A stretch of 64,000 nucleotides of DNA. Origin: Armatimonadota bacterium (GTDB lineage Bacteria > Armatimonadota > UBA5829 > DTJY01). The translations under genes were made by a program, and so were the position numbers. The DNA lies in NCBI GenBank assembly GCA_029907255.1, contig JARYMF010000016.1, forward strand, positions 1-64,000. Reading direction: 5' to 3'. Within the stretch, counting starts at the first letter, position 1, and each line of letters opens with the position of its first letter. Shown here one piece after another: positions 8,969 through 17,655 of this stretch. Under the pieces are notes generated by a model that had not been told where the DNA came from, did no database searches, and was given only the letters and a program-made list of their open reading frames with translations.

Positions 8969-10477
8969 TTACCTATGAACATCGGGGTCTGTTTGATGTA
9001 CTCGAAGACGAATGGTATAGACTCCGTCGCCGGTTAATATGCCGCTACGAGCTAGCAGGCGGCCATTTTGCCAATTTGATATCCCCAACTCTGGTCGCTT
9101 GAGAGCATATTGGCCATCAACCCACCTAGTGAATCCGTTCCCTACGAATGGGGCATTGATTTCTGCAAAAAAGCGTTCGTGAGCAGCTGGGTCTTCGCTA
9201 ATCAGTGAGGCAACCATAAGAGGGCTTTGCTCATTGAAAAGCTGAATGCCCTCTGCTAGGTCTGAAATGATAGTTACAGTTACCTCGGGTGTTTGCTCCC
9301 ATTCCCATTCATGCCCAAGTTTGTTTTGGGGCAAGATAGTAGCGATGGGTTCGCGATGAATTCCATCTGCCCTAAGAACTTCAGTTTCCGTCTCGAACAA
9401 CTCTTTGGGTATGAAATTCTTGCTTTCCTCGACGACGTGGATTCGGTATCCATGGCCTAGCTTCTCACTTCGTTTCTTGAGCGCATTTAACATACTTTCT
9501 ACGAGGTCGGCTGCTCGAGATCGATGTATGCAAACAACATTTAAAGTATTGCATACTTTCCTGTCAATTGAGTTATAAACTGCCAGCTCGAACTTTTCAG
9601 GGTCTGCAGTTTCATCAGTTATAATCCAGGCGCCGCCCGTACCATGAAGACTTGCGACATTCCCAGCCTGGCGCGCAATTGCTCCTAAAACTTCAGTTGC
9701 CCTGCCTGAACCTCTAGCAACTACAAGTGCTAGTCTGGAATCTGCAAATAGCGCCCACCCAGCTGAATGCTCTGCGCTTTCAAGCAGGATGGCTGAGTGC
9801 TCAGGCAAACCAGCGGAAACTAGAGCTGGCTTGACAGCAGTTTCCATCATTGCTTGTGCCGTACCTAATGCGTCGCTTCCTATGCGAAACACAGCGGTGT
9901 TTCCTGTTCTTAGTACGCCGGTTGCGTCAGCAAGGACGTTTGGGCGTCCTTCAAACACAAAGGCGACAACTCCACAGGGGCTTTGGACTTCATCAAGCTT
10001 CCAACCTTCATGCTGATAGGTTCGTATCACCCTTTCGCGCCCGGAGGGGAGATCATGCCATTGTTGCAGACCAGCAATCATATTTCGCCGCATCTTCTCG
10101 TCTGCAACAAGGCGAGTGGTTGAGCGTCCCTTTTCCTTTGCACGTGCCACGTCAGCTTCATTTGCCTGAGCAATTTTTGCCCACGTAGCATCATCTGCCA
10201 ATCGCTCGGCAAAATTGGTGTAGAATTGGGTTATTTGTTCATCTGAAACTAACCTGAGGGCTTCGAAGGCTTCTAGTGCCTTGTCAACAGCAGAAGTTAC
10301 CAAATCATGGATCTCCTTTGGGATGAGCAATATATCGCCCGTTTCCCTCAGAATTATCAGTTGGTCCCCTGGCTTATATTTCTCAGCCAAATCTGCTGAT
10401 ACATATGCAATGCGGTCGCCTCCGACAAGAATAGGCATTCCAGCCTCTAACTTGGTGATTCTTTCAAAGCCTGCCAT
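8969..10477 (-). CDS. proA: Glutamate-5-semialdehyde dehydrogenase (ProA)-like enzyme with N-terminal extension
   Basis: A 502-residue aldehyde-dehydrogenase-superfamily protein of the ProA type, which reduces gamma-glutamyl phosphate to glutamate semialdehyde in proline synthesis. Diagnostic segments are GVVAFVFEGRPNVLADA (ProA GVIxxxYExRPNVTxDA) and the catalytic cysteine in DRKVCNTLNVV (about residue 309). The C terminus PELGISNWQNGRLLARS corresponds to the ProA end segment. Typical ProA is 410-430 residues; this one has ~70 extra N-terminal residues (MPILVGGDRIAYVSADL onward) unlike a normal ProA. ATG 10477 is favoured by GGAGG five bases upstream; ATG 10489 would fall at the expected transcription start. 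No glutamate 5-kinase (proB) is adjacent. It heads a co-directional run of six genes. It may act on another acyl phosphate or aldehyde. Confidence 0.75.
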   Translation of the reverse strand: MAGFERITKLEAGMPILVGGDRIAYVSADLAEKYKPGDQLIILRETGDILLIPKEIHDLVTSAVDKALEAFEALRLVSDEQITQFYTNFAERLADDATWAKIAQANEADVARAKEKGRSTTRLVADEKMRRNMIAGLQQWHDLPSGRERVIRTYQHEGWKLDEVQSPCGVVAFVFEGRPNVLADATGVLRTGNTAVFRIGSDALGTAQAMMETAVKPALVSAGLPEHSAILLESAEHSAGWALFADSRLALVVARGSGRATEVLGAIARQAGNVASLHGTGGAWIITDETADPEKFELAVYNSIDRKVCNTLNVVCIHRSRAADLVESMLNALKKRSEKLGHGYRIHVVEESKNFIPKELFETETEVLRADGIHREPIATILPQNKLGHEWEWEQTPEVTVTIISDLAEGIQLFNEQSPLMVASLISEDPAAHERFFAEINAPFVGNGFTRWVDGQYALKRPELGISNWQNGRLLARSGILTGDGVYTIRLRVHQTDPDVHR

Positions 10478-10495
10478 TTTATCCTCCATGTTGGT

Positions 10496-10524
10496 ATACT
10501 AATAACTCAAGGAATGTGTGTCAA
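10496..10524 (-). promoter_or_regulatory. Sigma-70-type promoter for the ProA-like operon
   Basis: On the minus strand a perfect TTGACA (10519-10524) is followed by 17 bases and TAGTAT (10496-10501). The predicted transcription start near 10489 leaves a leader of about 12 bases containing GGAGG before ATG 10477. The match is strong and is correctly placed. Confidence 0.65.
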
Positions 10525-10599
10525 GGTAGACCGACTATGTTTCGCAAATAAAAATTGCAGGGAAATTCATTTAAAATTGTTTAGGGCAAGGAGAATGAA

Positions 10600-11256
10600 A
10601 TGGCAACTGAAGTTGAGAGAAAAGTGACGATAGAAACTCCTCAAGCGACGTTGGAAGGAATCCTGGCTATACCAAAAGATGCATTTGGGTTGGTCATTTT
10701 CGCTCATGGTAGCGGAAGTTCGCGATTTAGTCCTAGGAACCAGTTTGTTGCACAAGAGCTAAGGCGCGGAGGGATTGCGACATTGCTGTTTGATTTGCTT
10801 GAGCAGTGGGAGGCTGAGGACAGAGAAAAAGTTTTCGACGTGGAACTTCTTGCAGAGCGCCTGATGTTTGCTACAGATTGGGCATTGCTTGACGCGGAAA
10901 CACGTTCTCTTAACTTGGGTTATTTTGGAGCAAGCACGGGAGCAGCAGCAGCCTTAATTGCTGCAGCAGAGTTGGGAAATGTTATCAAGGCGATAGTATC
11001 GCGGGGCGGACGTCCTGACCTTGCCATGGATTATCTTGTGAATGTGACTTCTCCTACGCTTCTAATCGTTGGCGGCGAGGATTGGCCTATAATTCCCTTG
11101 AACCGCGAAGCTTATGATTTACTTCCAGGTCCGAAGGAGCTTGTAATAATCCCTGGTGCTAGCCATCTTTTCGAAGAACCAGGTGCGTTGGAGGAAGTGG
11201 CTAGGCTTGCTAGGGAGTGGTTTAAAAAATACCTTGGACGCGAAGCATCTAAGTAA
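10600..11256 (+). CDS. Alpha/beta hydrolase, dienelactone-hydrolase-like
   Basis: A 218-residue cytoplasmic alpha/beta hydrolase. The strand-turn after the first core strand carries VIFAHGSGSSRFS (oxyanion region). The nucleophile elbow is GASTGAAAA with the serine near residue 109. A GGEDWPI segment supplies a candidate acidic residue, and PGASHLFEEP holds the catalytic histidine. Length and motifs match the small dienelactone hydrolase/phosphoribosyltransferase-associated hydrolase group, which often acts on small esters or lactones. AAGGAGA precedes ATG 10600. It is transcribed divergently from the ProA-like operon and is alone between minus-strand genes, with no partner that reveals the substrate. 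Confidence 0.85.
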   Translation: MATEVERKVTIETPQATLEGILAIPKDAFGLVIFAHGSGSSRFSPRNQFVAQELRRGGIATLLFDLLEQWEAEDREKVFDVELLAERLMFATDWALLDAETRSLNLGYFGASTGAAAALIAAAELGNVIKAIVSRGGRPDLAMDYLVNVTSPTLLIVGGEDWPIIPLNREAYDLLPGPKELVIIPGASHLFEEPGALEEVARLAREWFKKYLGREASK

Positions 11257-11369
11257 ATAATGAGAAGATGCTATTAGAACTATTTTTTCAAACAGGCGGA
11301 TGCTTTAAAGTCTTTTGCAAGTAATAGCCTTTAAGACGAGTAAAATCGTACCCCATTAATATCTGATAT

Positions 11370-12611
11370 CTAGGTTTTCACTTCCTTACGTTGTGTTATC
11401 TGCGCAATGCGCCCTTGTCGCGAAGCCTCTAGTTTAATTTCTCGTGAACTGACTGTCATTTCATAAATAAACAACCCCCAGAGGCCGAATATCAGTAGCA
11501 ATAGGAAATAGGACGCCACCATCATGCCAAAAAGACCGAACCCTAGCACAATTTCAGGCGTTGGTGATGCTGCAATTAGAAAGAGGAGAGTGCTTACATG
11601 TATGTGTTTTGTGTTTTTTATCAAATAATAGGCTGGAGCTAGTAAGAGGATGTAAGAGTATGATTTGAATCGAGGCATCACGAGCGCGAGAGCAAAACAC
11701 CAAAGGAATAAGCCTATTCTCTCATCTGCTTTTATTAACAGGCTATTCTTGCGTAATGCCCACCATGATACTGCAAGCACAGCTATGCATATGGCAAGGA
11801 AAAGAGTAGTTTCCGTAAGAGAGGATATTTTGATGCCAATATGTTTCTCCGCCAGGTCGCATACGTCTCTTATGAATGACAGTGTTGAGGGATTGTATTG
11901 TTCAGCGCGCTCATCCAGGCGAGTTATGATGTTTAAGAAGCTTCGACCAAGGTTGGGATAGTGCAAAATTGGTAGCAAGATTGCCGTTGTGAATATGGAA
12001 AGCGAGACCACAGCATATAAGAATCTTTTTCTGTCGTCTCTAAACAACAAAAGCAGTAGAAACAATATTGGAGTCAATTTGAAAATGCTTGCTAATGTCA
12101 GAAAAATGCAGAACAGCCCTGTTTTGCGTTTCAGGTAGAACGCAAATGCTTGCCACAAAAGGAATTGTTCTACTATAGATATATTGCCTGCAATAATGTC
12201 GTGGAACAAACTACCCGTAAAAGCAAATGCGCAGAAGACATAGAAAAACAGGTCTGCTTCTTTAATTAAAAATACCTTTATCCAAAGCCGAATAAGAGCA
12301 AAAAGCAGTATTGATTTGAGCAACAGCCATGCCCAATATGCTGCAGTGTAGGGAAGTAGTGCAAAAATGCGAAAGAAATACAGGATAATTGGTGGGTAGA
12401 CGTAACGGAGTGTAATTGACTTGCCGGCAATGTGCGAAAGATCGGTTAAACTGTATGGATTTAGGCCAGCTTTGTGAGCTTTAGCTGCGTAATAGTAAGT
12501 CCTGAAGTCCCACTGCAGATTGGATGTCTCTTGTGCAAAGCCATACAGCAGCCTTATGCAATAGGCCGCCAGCAGTGTGAACGCGAGAATATGGTACCAT
12601 CGCAGTTTCAA
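11370..12611 (-). CDS. GT87-family membrane glycosyltransferase (DUF2029)
   Basis: A 413-residue polytopic membrane protein with roughly ten hydrophobic helices. The first loop carries WDFRTYYYAAKAHKAGLNPY, typical of GT87 (DUF2029) polyprenol-phosphate-sugar-dependent mannosyltransferases of the GT-C fold, where the aspartate is thought to be catalytic. A later YVYPPIILYFF and a LFKLTP-like loop (SIFKLTPILF) are also characteristic. The start is TTG 12611, fixed by GGAGGG six bases upstream. A strong promoter lies at 12636-12664. It is a single-gene unit, and the glycolipid or glycan made is unknown. The cytoplasmic C-terminal tail is basic. Confidence 0.8.
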   Translation of the reverse strand: MKLRWYHILAFTLLAAYCIRLLYGFAQETSNLQWDFRTYYYAAKAHKAGLNPYSLTDLSHIAGKSITLRYVYPPIILYFFRIFALLPYTAAYWAWLLLKSILLFALIRLWIKVFLIKEADLFFYVFCAFAFTGSLFHDIIAGNISIVEQFLLWQAFAFYLKRKTGLFCIFLTLASIFKLTPILFLLLLLFRDDRKRFLYAVVSLSIFTTAILLPILHYPNLGRSFLNIITRLDERAEQYNPSTLSFIRDVCDLAEKHIGIKISSLTETTLFLAICIAVLAVSWWALRKNSLLIKADERIGLFLWCFALALVMPRFKSYSYILLLAPAYYLIKNTKHIHVSTLLFLIAASPTPEIVLGFGLFGMMVASYFLLLLIFGLWGLFIYEMTVSSREIKLEASRQGRIAQITQRKEVKT

Positions 12612-12635
12612 TTGGTGCCCTCCAAGACTATGATT

Positions 12636-12664
12636 ATGATAATATCACTCCTAGGGTTTGTCAA
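12636..12664 (-). promoter_or_regulatory. Sigma-70-type promoter for the GT87 gene
   Basis: On the minus strand TTGACA (12659-12664) is separated by exactly 17 bases from TATCAT (12636-12641). An alternative -10, TATTAT, overlaps it. The SD sequence GGAGGG and TTG start of the GT87 gene follow within about 25 bases. Confidence 0.65.
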
Positions 12665-12875
12665 AGCTTTCTAGGTCATCAGGATTGTGCCGCGGAGGCG
12701 TTGTTTCTTATGCGGCTAGGGTATTCCTGAGAATTCGGCTAGATGACTAAAAAACATATTTTTTATTTAGTTACAAGCTCAATATTTGGGAGGTATTCCT
12801 TGTATATTGTCGAAACGTCTCAATGGTTGTGAATTAATCCCAAAAAGGGAGACTTTGGATAATAAGGAGCAGCTT

Positions 12876-13634
12876 ATGGCGAAACCAATTTCAATTCAAT
12901 TGTACACAGTCCGCGAGATGGCAAAAGAGGATTTTCCTGGCACTCTAAAAATAATCGCAGACATTGGATACAAGGGTGTCGAATTTGCTGGACTCCACGG
13001 GCACGACCCGAAGGAAATTAAGAAAGTTATTGACGACCTCGGTCTTCAAGTCTCTAGCAGCCATACGCCAATGCCAACTTCGGAGAACGTAAGCCAGATT
13101 TGCGAGACCGAGCTTACATTAGGCAACAAACGAGTGATTAGTGGGTTTGGACCAGCTGAATTTGAAACTATTGATGCATGCAAGCGGGCGATTGACAAAT
13201 TCAATAGGGCAGCCGAATTAGTAAAGACATACGGCATGACTTTTGGCATTCACAATCATTGGTGGGAGTTTGTTACATTGAATGGCAAGTATGCATTTGA
13301 CATAATCATGGAGGAAGCTCCCGAAATTTTTAGCGAACTTGACGTATATTGGTGTGCCTTTGGAAAAGCAGACCCCGTAAAGATTATTTCACAATATAAG
13401 TCTCGTATGCCGCTGCTTCATATTAAGGATGGCTTGTTAAAAGAGGGTGAGCACGTGCATACGGCGGTGGGCTCAGGCAAGCTTGATTTTCCAGCAATCA
13501 TTGGCGCCGCAGACCCAAATGTTCTTGAGTGGCTTATTGTTGAGTTAGATGCGTCCTATGGAGATATGTTGCTTGACGTTAAGAAGAGCTATGAATACCT
13601 AACTTCAAATGGTTTGGCTGAAGGAAATAAGTAA
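12876..13634 (+). CDS. Sugar phosphate isomerase/epimerase (xylose-isomerase-like TIM barrel)
   Basis: A 252-residue cytoplasmic TIM barrel of the AP-endonuclease-2/xylose-isomerase-like superfamily. Recognisable elements are ISIQLYTVRE at the N terminus, IGYKGVEFAG, then FGIHNHWWEF (metal-binding His region), ELDVYWCAFGKADP (metal Asp region) and LLHIKDG. ATG 12876 is preceded by AAGGAGC; longer open-frame starts upstream lack support. This family interconverts keto- and aldo-sugars or epimerises them, usually with a divalent metal. It is the first gene of the operon 12876-18549, ten bases before a second enzyme of the same superfamily, in the context of an exported dehydrogenase and a glycosidase-like protein. 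The specific sugar is unknown. Confidence 0.85.
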   Translation: MAKPISIQLYTVREMAKEDFPGTLKIIADIGYKGVEFAGLHGHDPKEIKKVIDDLGLQVSSSHTPMPTSENVSQICETELTLGNKRVISGFGPAEFETIDACKRAIDKFNRAAELVKTYGMTFGIHNHWWEFVTLNGKYAFDIIMEEAPEIFSELDVYWCAFGKADPVKIISQYKSRMPLLHIKDGLLKEGEHVHTAVGSGKLDFPAIIGAADPNVLEWLIVELDASYGDMLLDVKKSYEYLTSNGLAEGNK

Positions 13635-13644
13635 GGAGATGCTT

Positions 13645-14502
13645 ATGAAGCTAGGATATCTAACGATTTTCAATGAAGATGAACTTAGGCTGGCATCATC
13701 CATCGGCTATGATGGATTGGAGGTTCACGCAAAGTCTTGGCCTGCTGACGTTCTGAAGTCCACGGACAAGCGCAGGGAAGCTGCAAAGTTGGCAAGTGAG
13801 CTTCAAGCGAAGTACAACATTGCGTTGACGGCATTGTCGTTTTATGATGCTACTTTCAAGCCAGCCGCTGAGCGAATTTCCGACTTCCGCATTGTGATTG
13901 AATTTGCATCCGAATTGGGCGTTCCTGTTGTTGCTGCAATGTCCGCTGGAGATCCTGAAAAGTCATTAGAGGAAAACATTCCAATTTTTAAAGAGGCGTT
14001 TGGTGAGATTGCAAAAATCGCCGAAGATAACGGCGTGAAAATTGCATTTGAAAATTGGCCGGCGGTTTCAAATCTTCCGGCTAAGTCGAAAAATTTCGGC
14101 TTTCACCCAGCTGCTTGGGAAATGATGTTCGATGCAGTTGACTCCTCAGCTCTAGGTTTGGAGTTTGACCCATCCCACTTAGTGTGGCAGTTTATTGACT
14201 ACATTAGTGCTGTTAAGACCTTTGGTTCGAGGATTCTCCATGTTCATTTGAAAGACACCGAGATAAAAGAAGACGTCTTGAGTTGCAAGGGGTTTTTCAG
14301 CCGTGGTTGGTGGAGGTATAGGATTCCCGGCTTTGGAGTGATAGACTGGGCTGGTTTTATCTCCGCGCTGAGGGAAGTAGGCTACAACGGTGGGGCGGCG
14401 ATAGAACATGAAGACCCTGTTTTTTCTGGTGAGCGAAGAGTTGAAGGATTGAAACTTGGCTACAATTTCCTTCGACCGCTGTTTGTAAAAGACAGTGATT
14501 AG
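13645..14502 (+). CDS. Sugar phosphate isomerase/epimerase (TIM barrel)
   Basis: A 285-residue TIM barrel of the xylose-isomerase-like group. Landmarks: MKLGYLTIF start, IGYDGLEVHAKSWP, VKIAFENWPAV (Glu metal ligand), LEFDPSHLVWQ (Asp/His), ILHVHLKDTE and the C-terminal AAIEHEDPVF (Glu). ATG 13645 is chosen because AAGGAG lies six bases upstream; the in-frame codon upstream of it is not preceded by a site. The complete set of acidic and His residues suggests an active, metal-dependent enzyme. It is the second gene of the operon, directly after another family member, and might catalyse a consecutive step in processing an oxidised or rare sugar. Confidence 0.85.
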   Translation: MKLGYLTIFNEDELRLASSIGYDGLEVHAKSWPADVLKSTDKRREAAKLASELQAKYNIALTALSFYDATFKPAAERISDFRIVIEFASELGVPVVAAMSAGDPEKSLEENIPIFKEAFGEIAKIAEDNGVKIAFENWPAVSNLPAKSKNFGFHPAAWEMMFDAVDSSALGLEFDPSHLVWQFIDYISAVKTFGSRILHVHLKDTEIKEDVLSCKGFFSRGWWRYRIPGFGVIDWAGFISALREVGYNGGAAIEHEDPVFSGERRVEGLKLGYNFLRPLFVKDSD

Positions 14503-14536
14503 AAGAGTATAAACCTAATTGCAAGGGAAGCTAGAA

Positions 14537-16192
14537 GTGCGAATAGTAGCTTTTAGATTAATTGCAGTATGTGTTTGCTTTTGGTTGATTAGGAGCTCCA
14601 CGATGGCAATTAATGGCCTTTGGGTGCATCCGGAGCGGGTTATAAGCAAAGAAGTTGCAGATAAGACGTTAGACCAAGCACAGCGTTGTGGGATAGACAA
14701 TATCTTTGTTCTCGTTTTCCATCATGAGCAAGCTTGGTTCAAAACGCCGCTTTGTCCGATGTCAAACTCCGTTGTTGGCGACTTCGACCCCCTTGGATAT
14801 TGCATAGAAGCCGCTCACAAGAGGGGGATTAAGGTACACGCTTGGTTTGTGAACGGAGAAGCCGAGAACGGTGCTATCACATCAAAGCATCAAGATTGGC
14901 TTGCGGAAGATGCCGAAGGCAAGAAGGCGGGTTGGTTTGACTTTACAAAAAAAGAAGTTCGGGATTTCCAGCGGGACTTAATGCTCTCGGCGGTGAAGCA
15001 ATACCCCAATCTGGATGGAATACATTTCGACTATATACGCTTTCCGAATATGTCATTGGGCTATGGGAAAGCAGCTGAAGAGTTCCGCAAGGCTACTGGG
15101 CTTGATTTGCCCACATGGGATAAATTTCCCTTAAGGTTGACTATGAGTGCAAATCCAGTTCATGCTGCTACTACTGGTAGAGTCCTAGCTGTATTTGATA
15201 ATGGAATTCCAGCAATTGTCGAGAACCGTTTAGGAAGAGGAAGTGTATTATTGTTTAATTGGCATGCCGAATACTCTAGATTTCTTGCTCTAGACAATTT
15301 TCTGTGGGCAAAGCTCAGAGGATTCGGTGCCGATTCTAAACGTATCAGAATTCTTGTATCCGAGGCAAATACGAAGCGCTATGGATTAGCTTTCAAAAAT
15401 GCTGCTGAAGCATGGCTGGAACGAATAGGATTCAAAGCTACAACTGCAGAATTTGGGAAGGATGAGCCCTCCGCCAACGAAATCCTTATCGTATCGAATA
15501 TTTATATTTGGTCACAGCAAGACGCGGCTAAATTGAGAAAGCTTGTCGAAGAGGGAATGAATGTAATTTGGATAGATGGGCCAGCGGTGAACATGCAAGA
15601 CCTTATGGTTGTTCTCGGTGTTGATCATCCGGCTAGCTTCTTTGCCGATGAGCAAGTCATCACACCCATCGTAGATGACCCTGCAATGCCTGTGGATAAG
15701 CAATTAAGCAAGCAGAAGCTGTTGCAGAAACAAACAACTTCGTGGAAGCAGTGGAGGATGGATCGCATCAGCGACCTTGTAAAGGATGTTTACCAGTCTG
15801 CGAAGCGGATTCGCCCAAATATTGAAGTAACCGCAGCTGTGTTCTATAAAAAGGCAAGCGCGGATGGGGTTCTCCAAGATTGGCAGCGTTGGATTCGGGA
15901 GGGCTTTATTGATTACGTGATTCCAATGGCGTATGTTGGTCATGGGGAGCTGGCTAGGGCATTTGATGAGTGGGAAAAGCTCCCGAAATGGCGCGAGAAA
16001 GTCATCCCTGGTCTGTCGATTTATACTTTTAAGGACCAAAAAGCAGTTTCTCAAGAAAAGGATTATGTTAAACACCAGATTGAACTTTGTCGAAAAAGAG
16101 GTGCTAAAGGAATCGTATTTTTCTGTTGCCACTATATAAGTCCAGAATTAGAACCGGTCTTGAAATTTGCAAGGATAGTCAACAGTCAATGA
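14537..16192 (+). CDS. GHL10-type glycoside hydrolase (DUF187) with a large inserted domain
   Basis: A 551-residue secreted protein (signal VAFRLIAVCVCFWLIRSSTMA). The first half matches the GHL10/DUF187 TIM barrel: INGLWVHPERV, AHKRGIKVHAWF and GIHFDYIRFPN with the catalytic-region Asp near residue 165. After EEFRKATGLDLP the barrel is interrupted by ~200 residues (about 199-399) that resemble a Rossmann-type glutamine-amidotransferase-like domain (GRVLAVFDNGIPAIVENRLG, then ANEILIVSNIYIW). The barrel then resumes with WKQWRMDRISDLV and ends with GLSIYTF and GAKGIVFFC. The GHL10 protein at 52194-53291 lacks the insertion. GTG 14537 follows AAGGGA by eight bases. Substrate unknown. Confidence 0.8.
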   Translation: MRIVAFRLIAVCVCFWLIRSSTMAINGLWVHPERVISKEVADKTLDQAQRCGIDNIFVLVFHHEQAWFKTPLCPMSNSVVGDFDPLGYCIEAAHKRGIKVHAWFVNGEAENGAITSKHQDWLAEDAEGKKAGWFDFTKKEVRDFQRDLMLSAVKQYPNLDGIHFDYIRFPNMSLGYGKAAEEFRKATGLDLPTWDKFPLRLTMSANPVHAATTGRVLAVFDNGIPAIVENRLGRGSVLLFNWHAEYSRFLALDNFLWAKLRGFGADSKRIRILVSEANTKRYGLAFKNAAEAWLERIGFKATTAEFGKDEPSANEILIVSNIYIWSQQDAAKLRKLVEEGMNVIWIDGPAVNMQDLMVVLGVDHPASFFADEQVITPIVDDPAMPVDKQLSKQKLLQKQTTSWKQWRMDRISDLVKDVYQSAKRIRPNIEVTAAVFYKKASADGVLQDWQRWIREGFIDYVIPMAYVGHGELARAFDEWEKLPKWREKVIPGLSIYTFKDQKAVSQEKDYVKHQIELCRKRGAKGIVFFCCHYISPELEPVLKFARIVNSQ

Positions 16193-16230
16193 CGAACATA
16201 GGCAATAGAAAAAGTTTGGAGGCTTCATAA

Positions 16231-17580
16231 ATGGAAGCAAAAAAGGCTCATAAATTGAGCAGGCGTGATTTTCTTAAGTCATCTTCGGCGATGGCACTAA
16301 CAGCGGGCATGGGCTTGTCTGTTAGCCACGCTGCTGCACAGGAGGTAAGAAAAGTGGTTTCAGCAAACGAGAAAATCGTTCTTGGTTGTATTGGGCTTGG
16401 TGGTCGCGGAATGGGCGTCATGAACGGATTCATGAGATACGAAGACGTGGAAATTGGGGCAGTCTGCGACGTAAGCGAAGAACGACGGAATGCGGCTGTT
16501 GAAAAGACCGAAGGCAAGGCAAAGGCATTCAAAGATTTTCGCGAGGTGTTGGAGCAGAAGGACATCGATGCAGTGGTTATAACAACACCGCCTCATTGGC
16601 ATCCTCTAATGTCTATTTATGCTTGCCAGGCTGGGAAGGATGTCTACTGCGAAAAACCAATTTCGCGCTATCCAGCCGAAGCAATTGCGATGGCAAAGGC
16701 AGCGCGGGATAATAAGCGCGTGACGCAAGTGGGGACACAAATTCACTCCTTGGACAACTTCCGCCGGTGTGTCGAAATTGTTCAATCAGGTAAGCTTGGG
16801 AAAGTAATGGCTGTTCGTGTGATTTGTACTATGAACGAGTATCCTGGGGGCATAGGTAAGACACCAGATTCCGAGCCGCCTCCAGGATTGGATTGGGATG
16901 CGTGGCTTGGGCCTGCGCCAAAAGTGCCATATAATGAAGCACGATTTAAGTTTCACAGGTATTTTAAAGATTATGTGGCAAGCTGGCTAAGTGAACTGGG
17001 TCCTCATATTCTTGACCTTGCTTTTTGGGCAATGGATCCAGGACAGCCCCTATCTGCATATGCTACCGGTGGAAGGTTTGTGGCTGACGACATTAGCGAT
17101 ATCCCCGACACAGTAGATGCAGTTTGGGAATTCCCTGGCTTCACTATGTCGTGGATAAACATGTGTGGAAATAGCTATAACTTCGACTTTGGCGGTCCAC
17201 CTGATGGAGGGCGAAGACTGGGCGTAATTTTCCATGGGACTGATGCTACCTTGCTGGGTGATTATGGCAGCCATAAAGTGGTTGTTGAAAAGCAAAAGAT
17301 GAAGGAGGGCGAAGAATTCACTCCTCCGCCTCCAACGATACCTTCGTCGCCAGGTCATGACAGGGAGTTCTTGGATGCAATTAAAACCCGGCAGCAACCA
17401 TCATGCAATTTCGATTACCATTTGCCAATAGCTATTGCCATCGACATTGCGCATATTTCAATGAAAGTAGGGCGCAAGGTTCGTTGGGATGCAAAAAAGG
17501 GTGAAATAATTGGCGACAAGGAAGCCAACGAACTCGTAACGCCAGTCTATCGAAAGCCCTGGGTGTTTCCCAAAGTGTAA
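16231..17580 (+). CDS. Tat-exported Gfo/Idh/MocA family oxidoreductase
   Basis: A 449-residue NAD(P)-dependent oxidoreductase. A twin-arginine signal (LSRRDFLKSSSAMALTAG) precedes the Rossmann domain, whose dinucleotide loop reads CIGLGGRGMG. The family motif VYCEKPIS (catalytic-region Lys) follows. The second half is the usual alpha/beta dimerisation domain with WLSELGPHILDLAFWAMD, carrying the conserved His. Tat export with a bound nucleotide cofactor fits periplasmic glucose-fructose-oxidoreductase-like and glycoside 3-dehydrogenase-like enzymes. It lies 38 bases after the GHL10 gene in the operon. It probably oxidises a hydroxyl of a glycoside outside the cytoplasm. Confidence 0.88.
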   Translation: MEAKKAHKLSRRDFLKSSSAMALTAGMGLSVSHAAAQEVRKVVSANEKIVLGCIGLGGRGMGVMNGFMRYEDVEIGAVCDVSEERRNAAVEKTEGKAKAFKDFREVLEQKDIDAVVITTPPHWHPLMSIYACQAGKDVYCEKPISRYPAEAIAMAKAARDNKRVTQVGTQIHSLDNFRRCVEIVQSGKLGKVMAVRVICTMNEYPGGIGKTPDSEPPPGLDWDAWLGPAPKVPYNEARFKFHRYFKDYVASWLSELGPHILDLAFWAMDPGQPLSAYATGGRFVADDISDIPDTVDAVWEFPGFTMSWINMCGNSYNFDFGGPPDGGRRLGVIFHGTDATLLGDYGSHKVVVEKQKMKEGEEFTPPPPTIPSSPGHDREFLDAIKTRQQPSCNFDYHLPIAIAIDIAHISMKVGRKVRWDAKKGEIIGDKEANELVTPVYRKPWVFPKV

Positions 17581-17655
17581 CCGGATTGGAGTAAAGGAAC
17601 AACTAGGTTAATTGTTTAAAAATTTCCATCACTCCAAACTCTAGAGGAAAATGTT

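Noticed and set aside
10478..10489. ATG 10489 as the start of the ProA-like gene
   Set aside because: It would coincide with the predicted transcription start, and the GGAGG sequence would then lie inside the coding region; ATG 10477 fits better.
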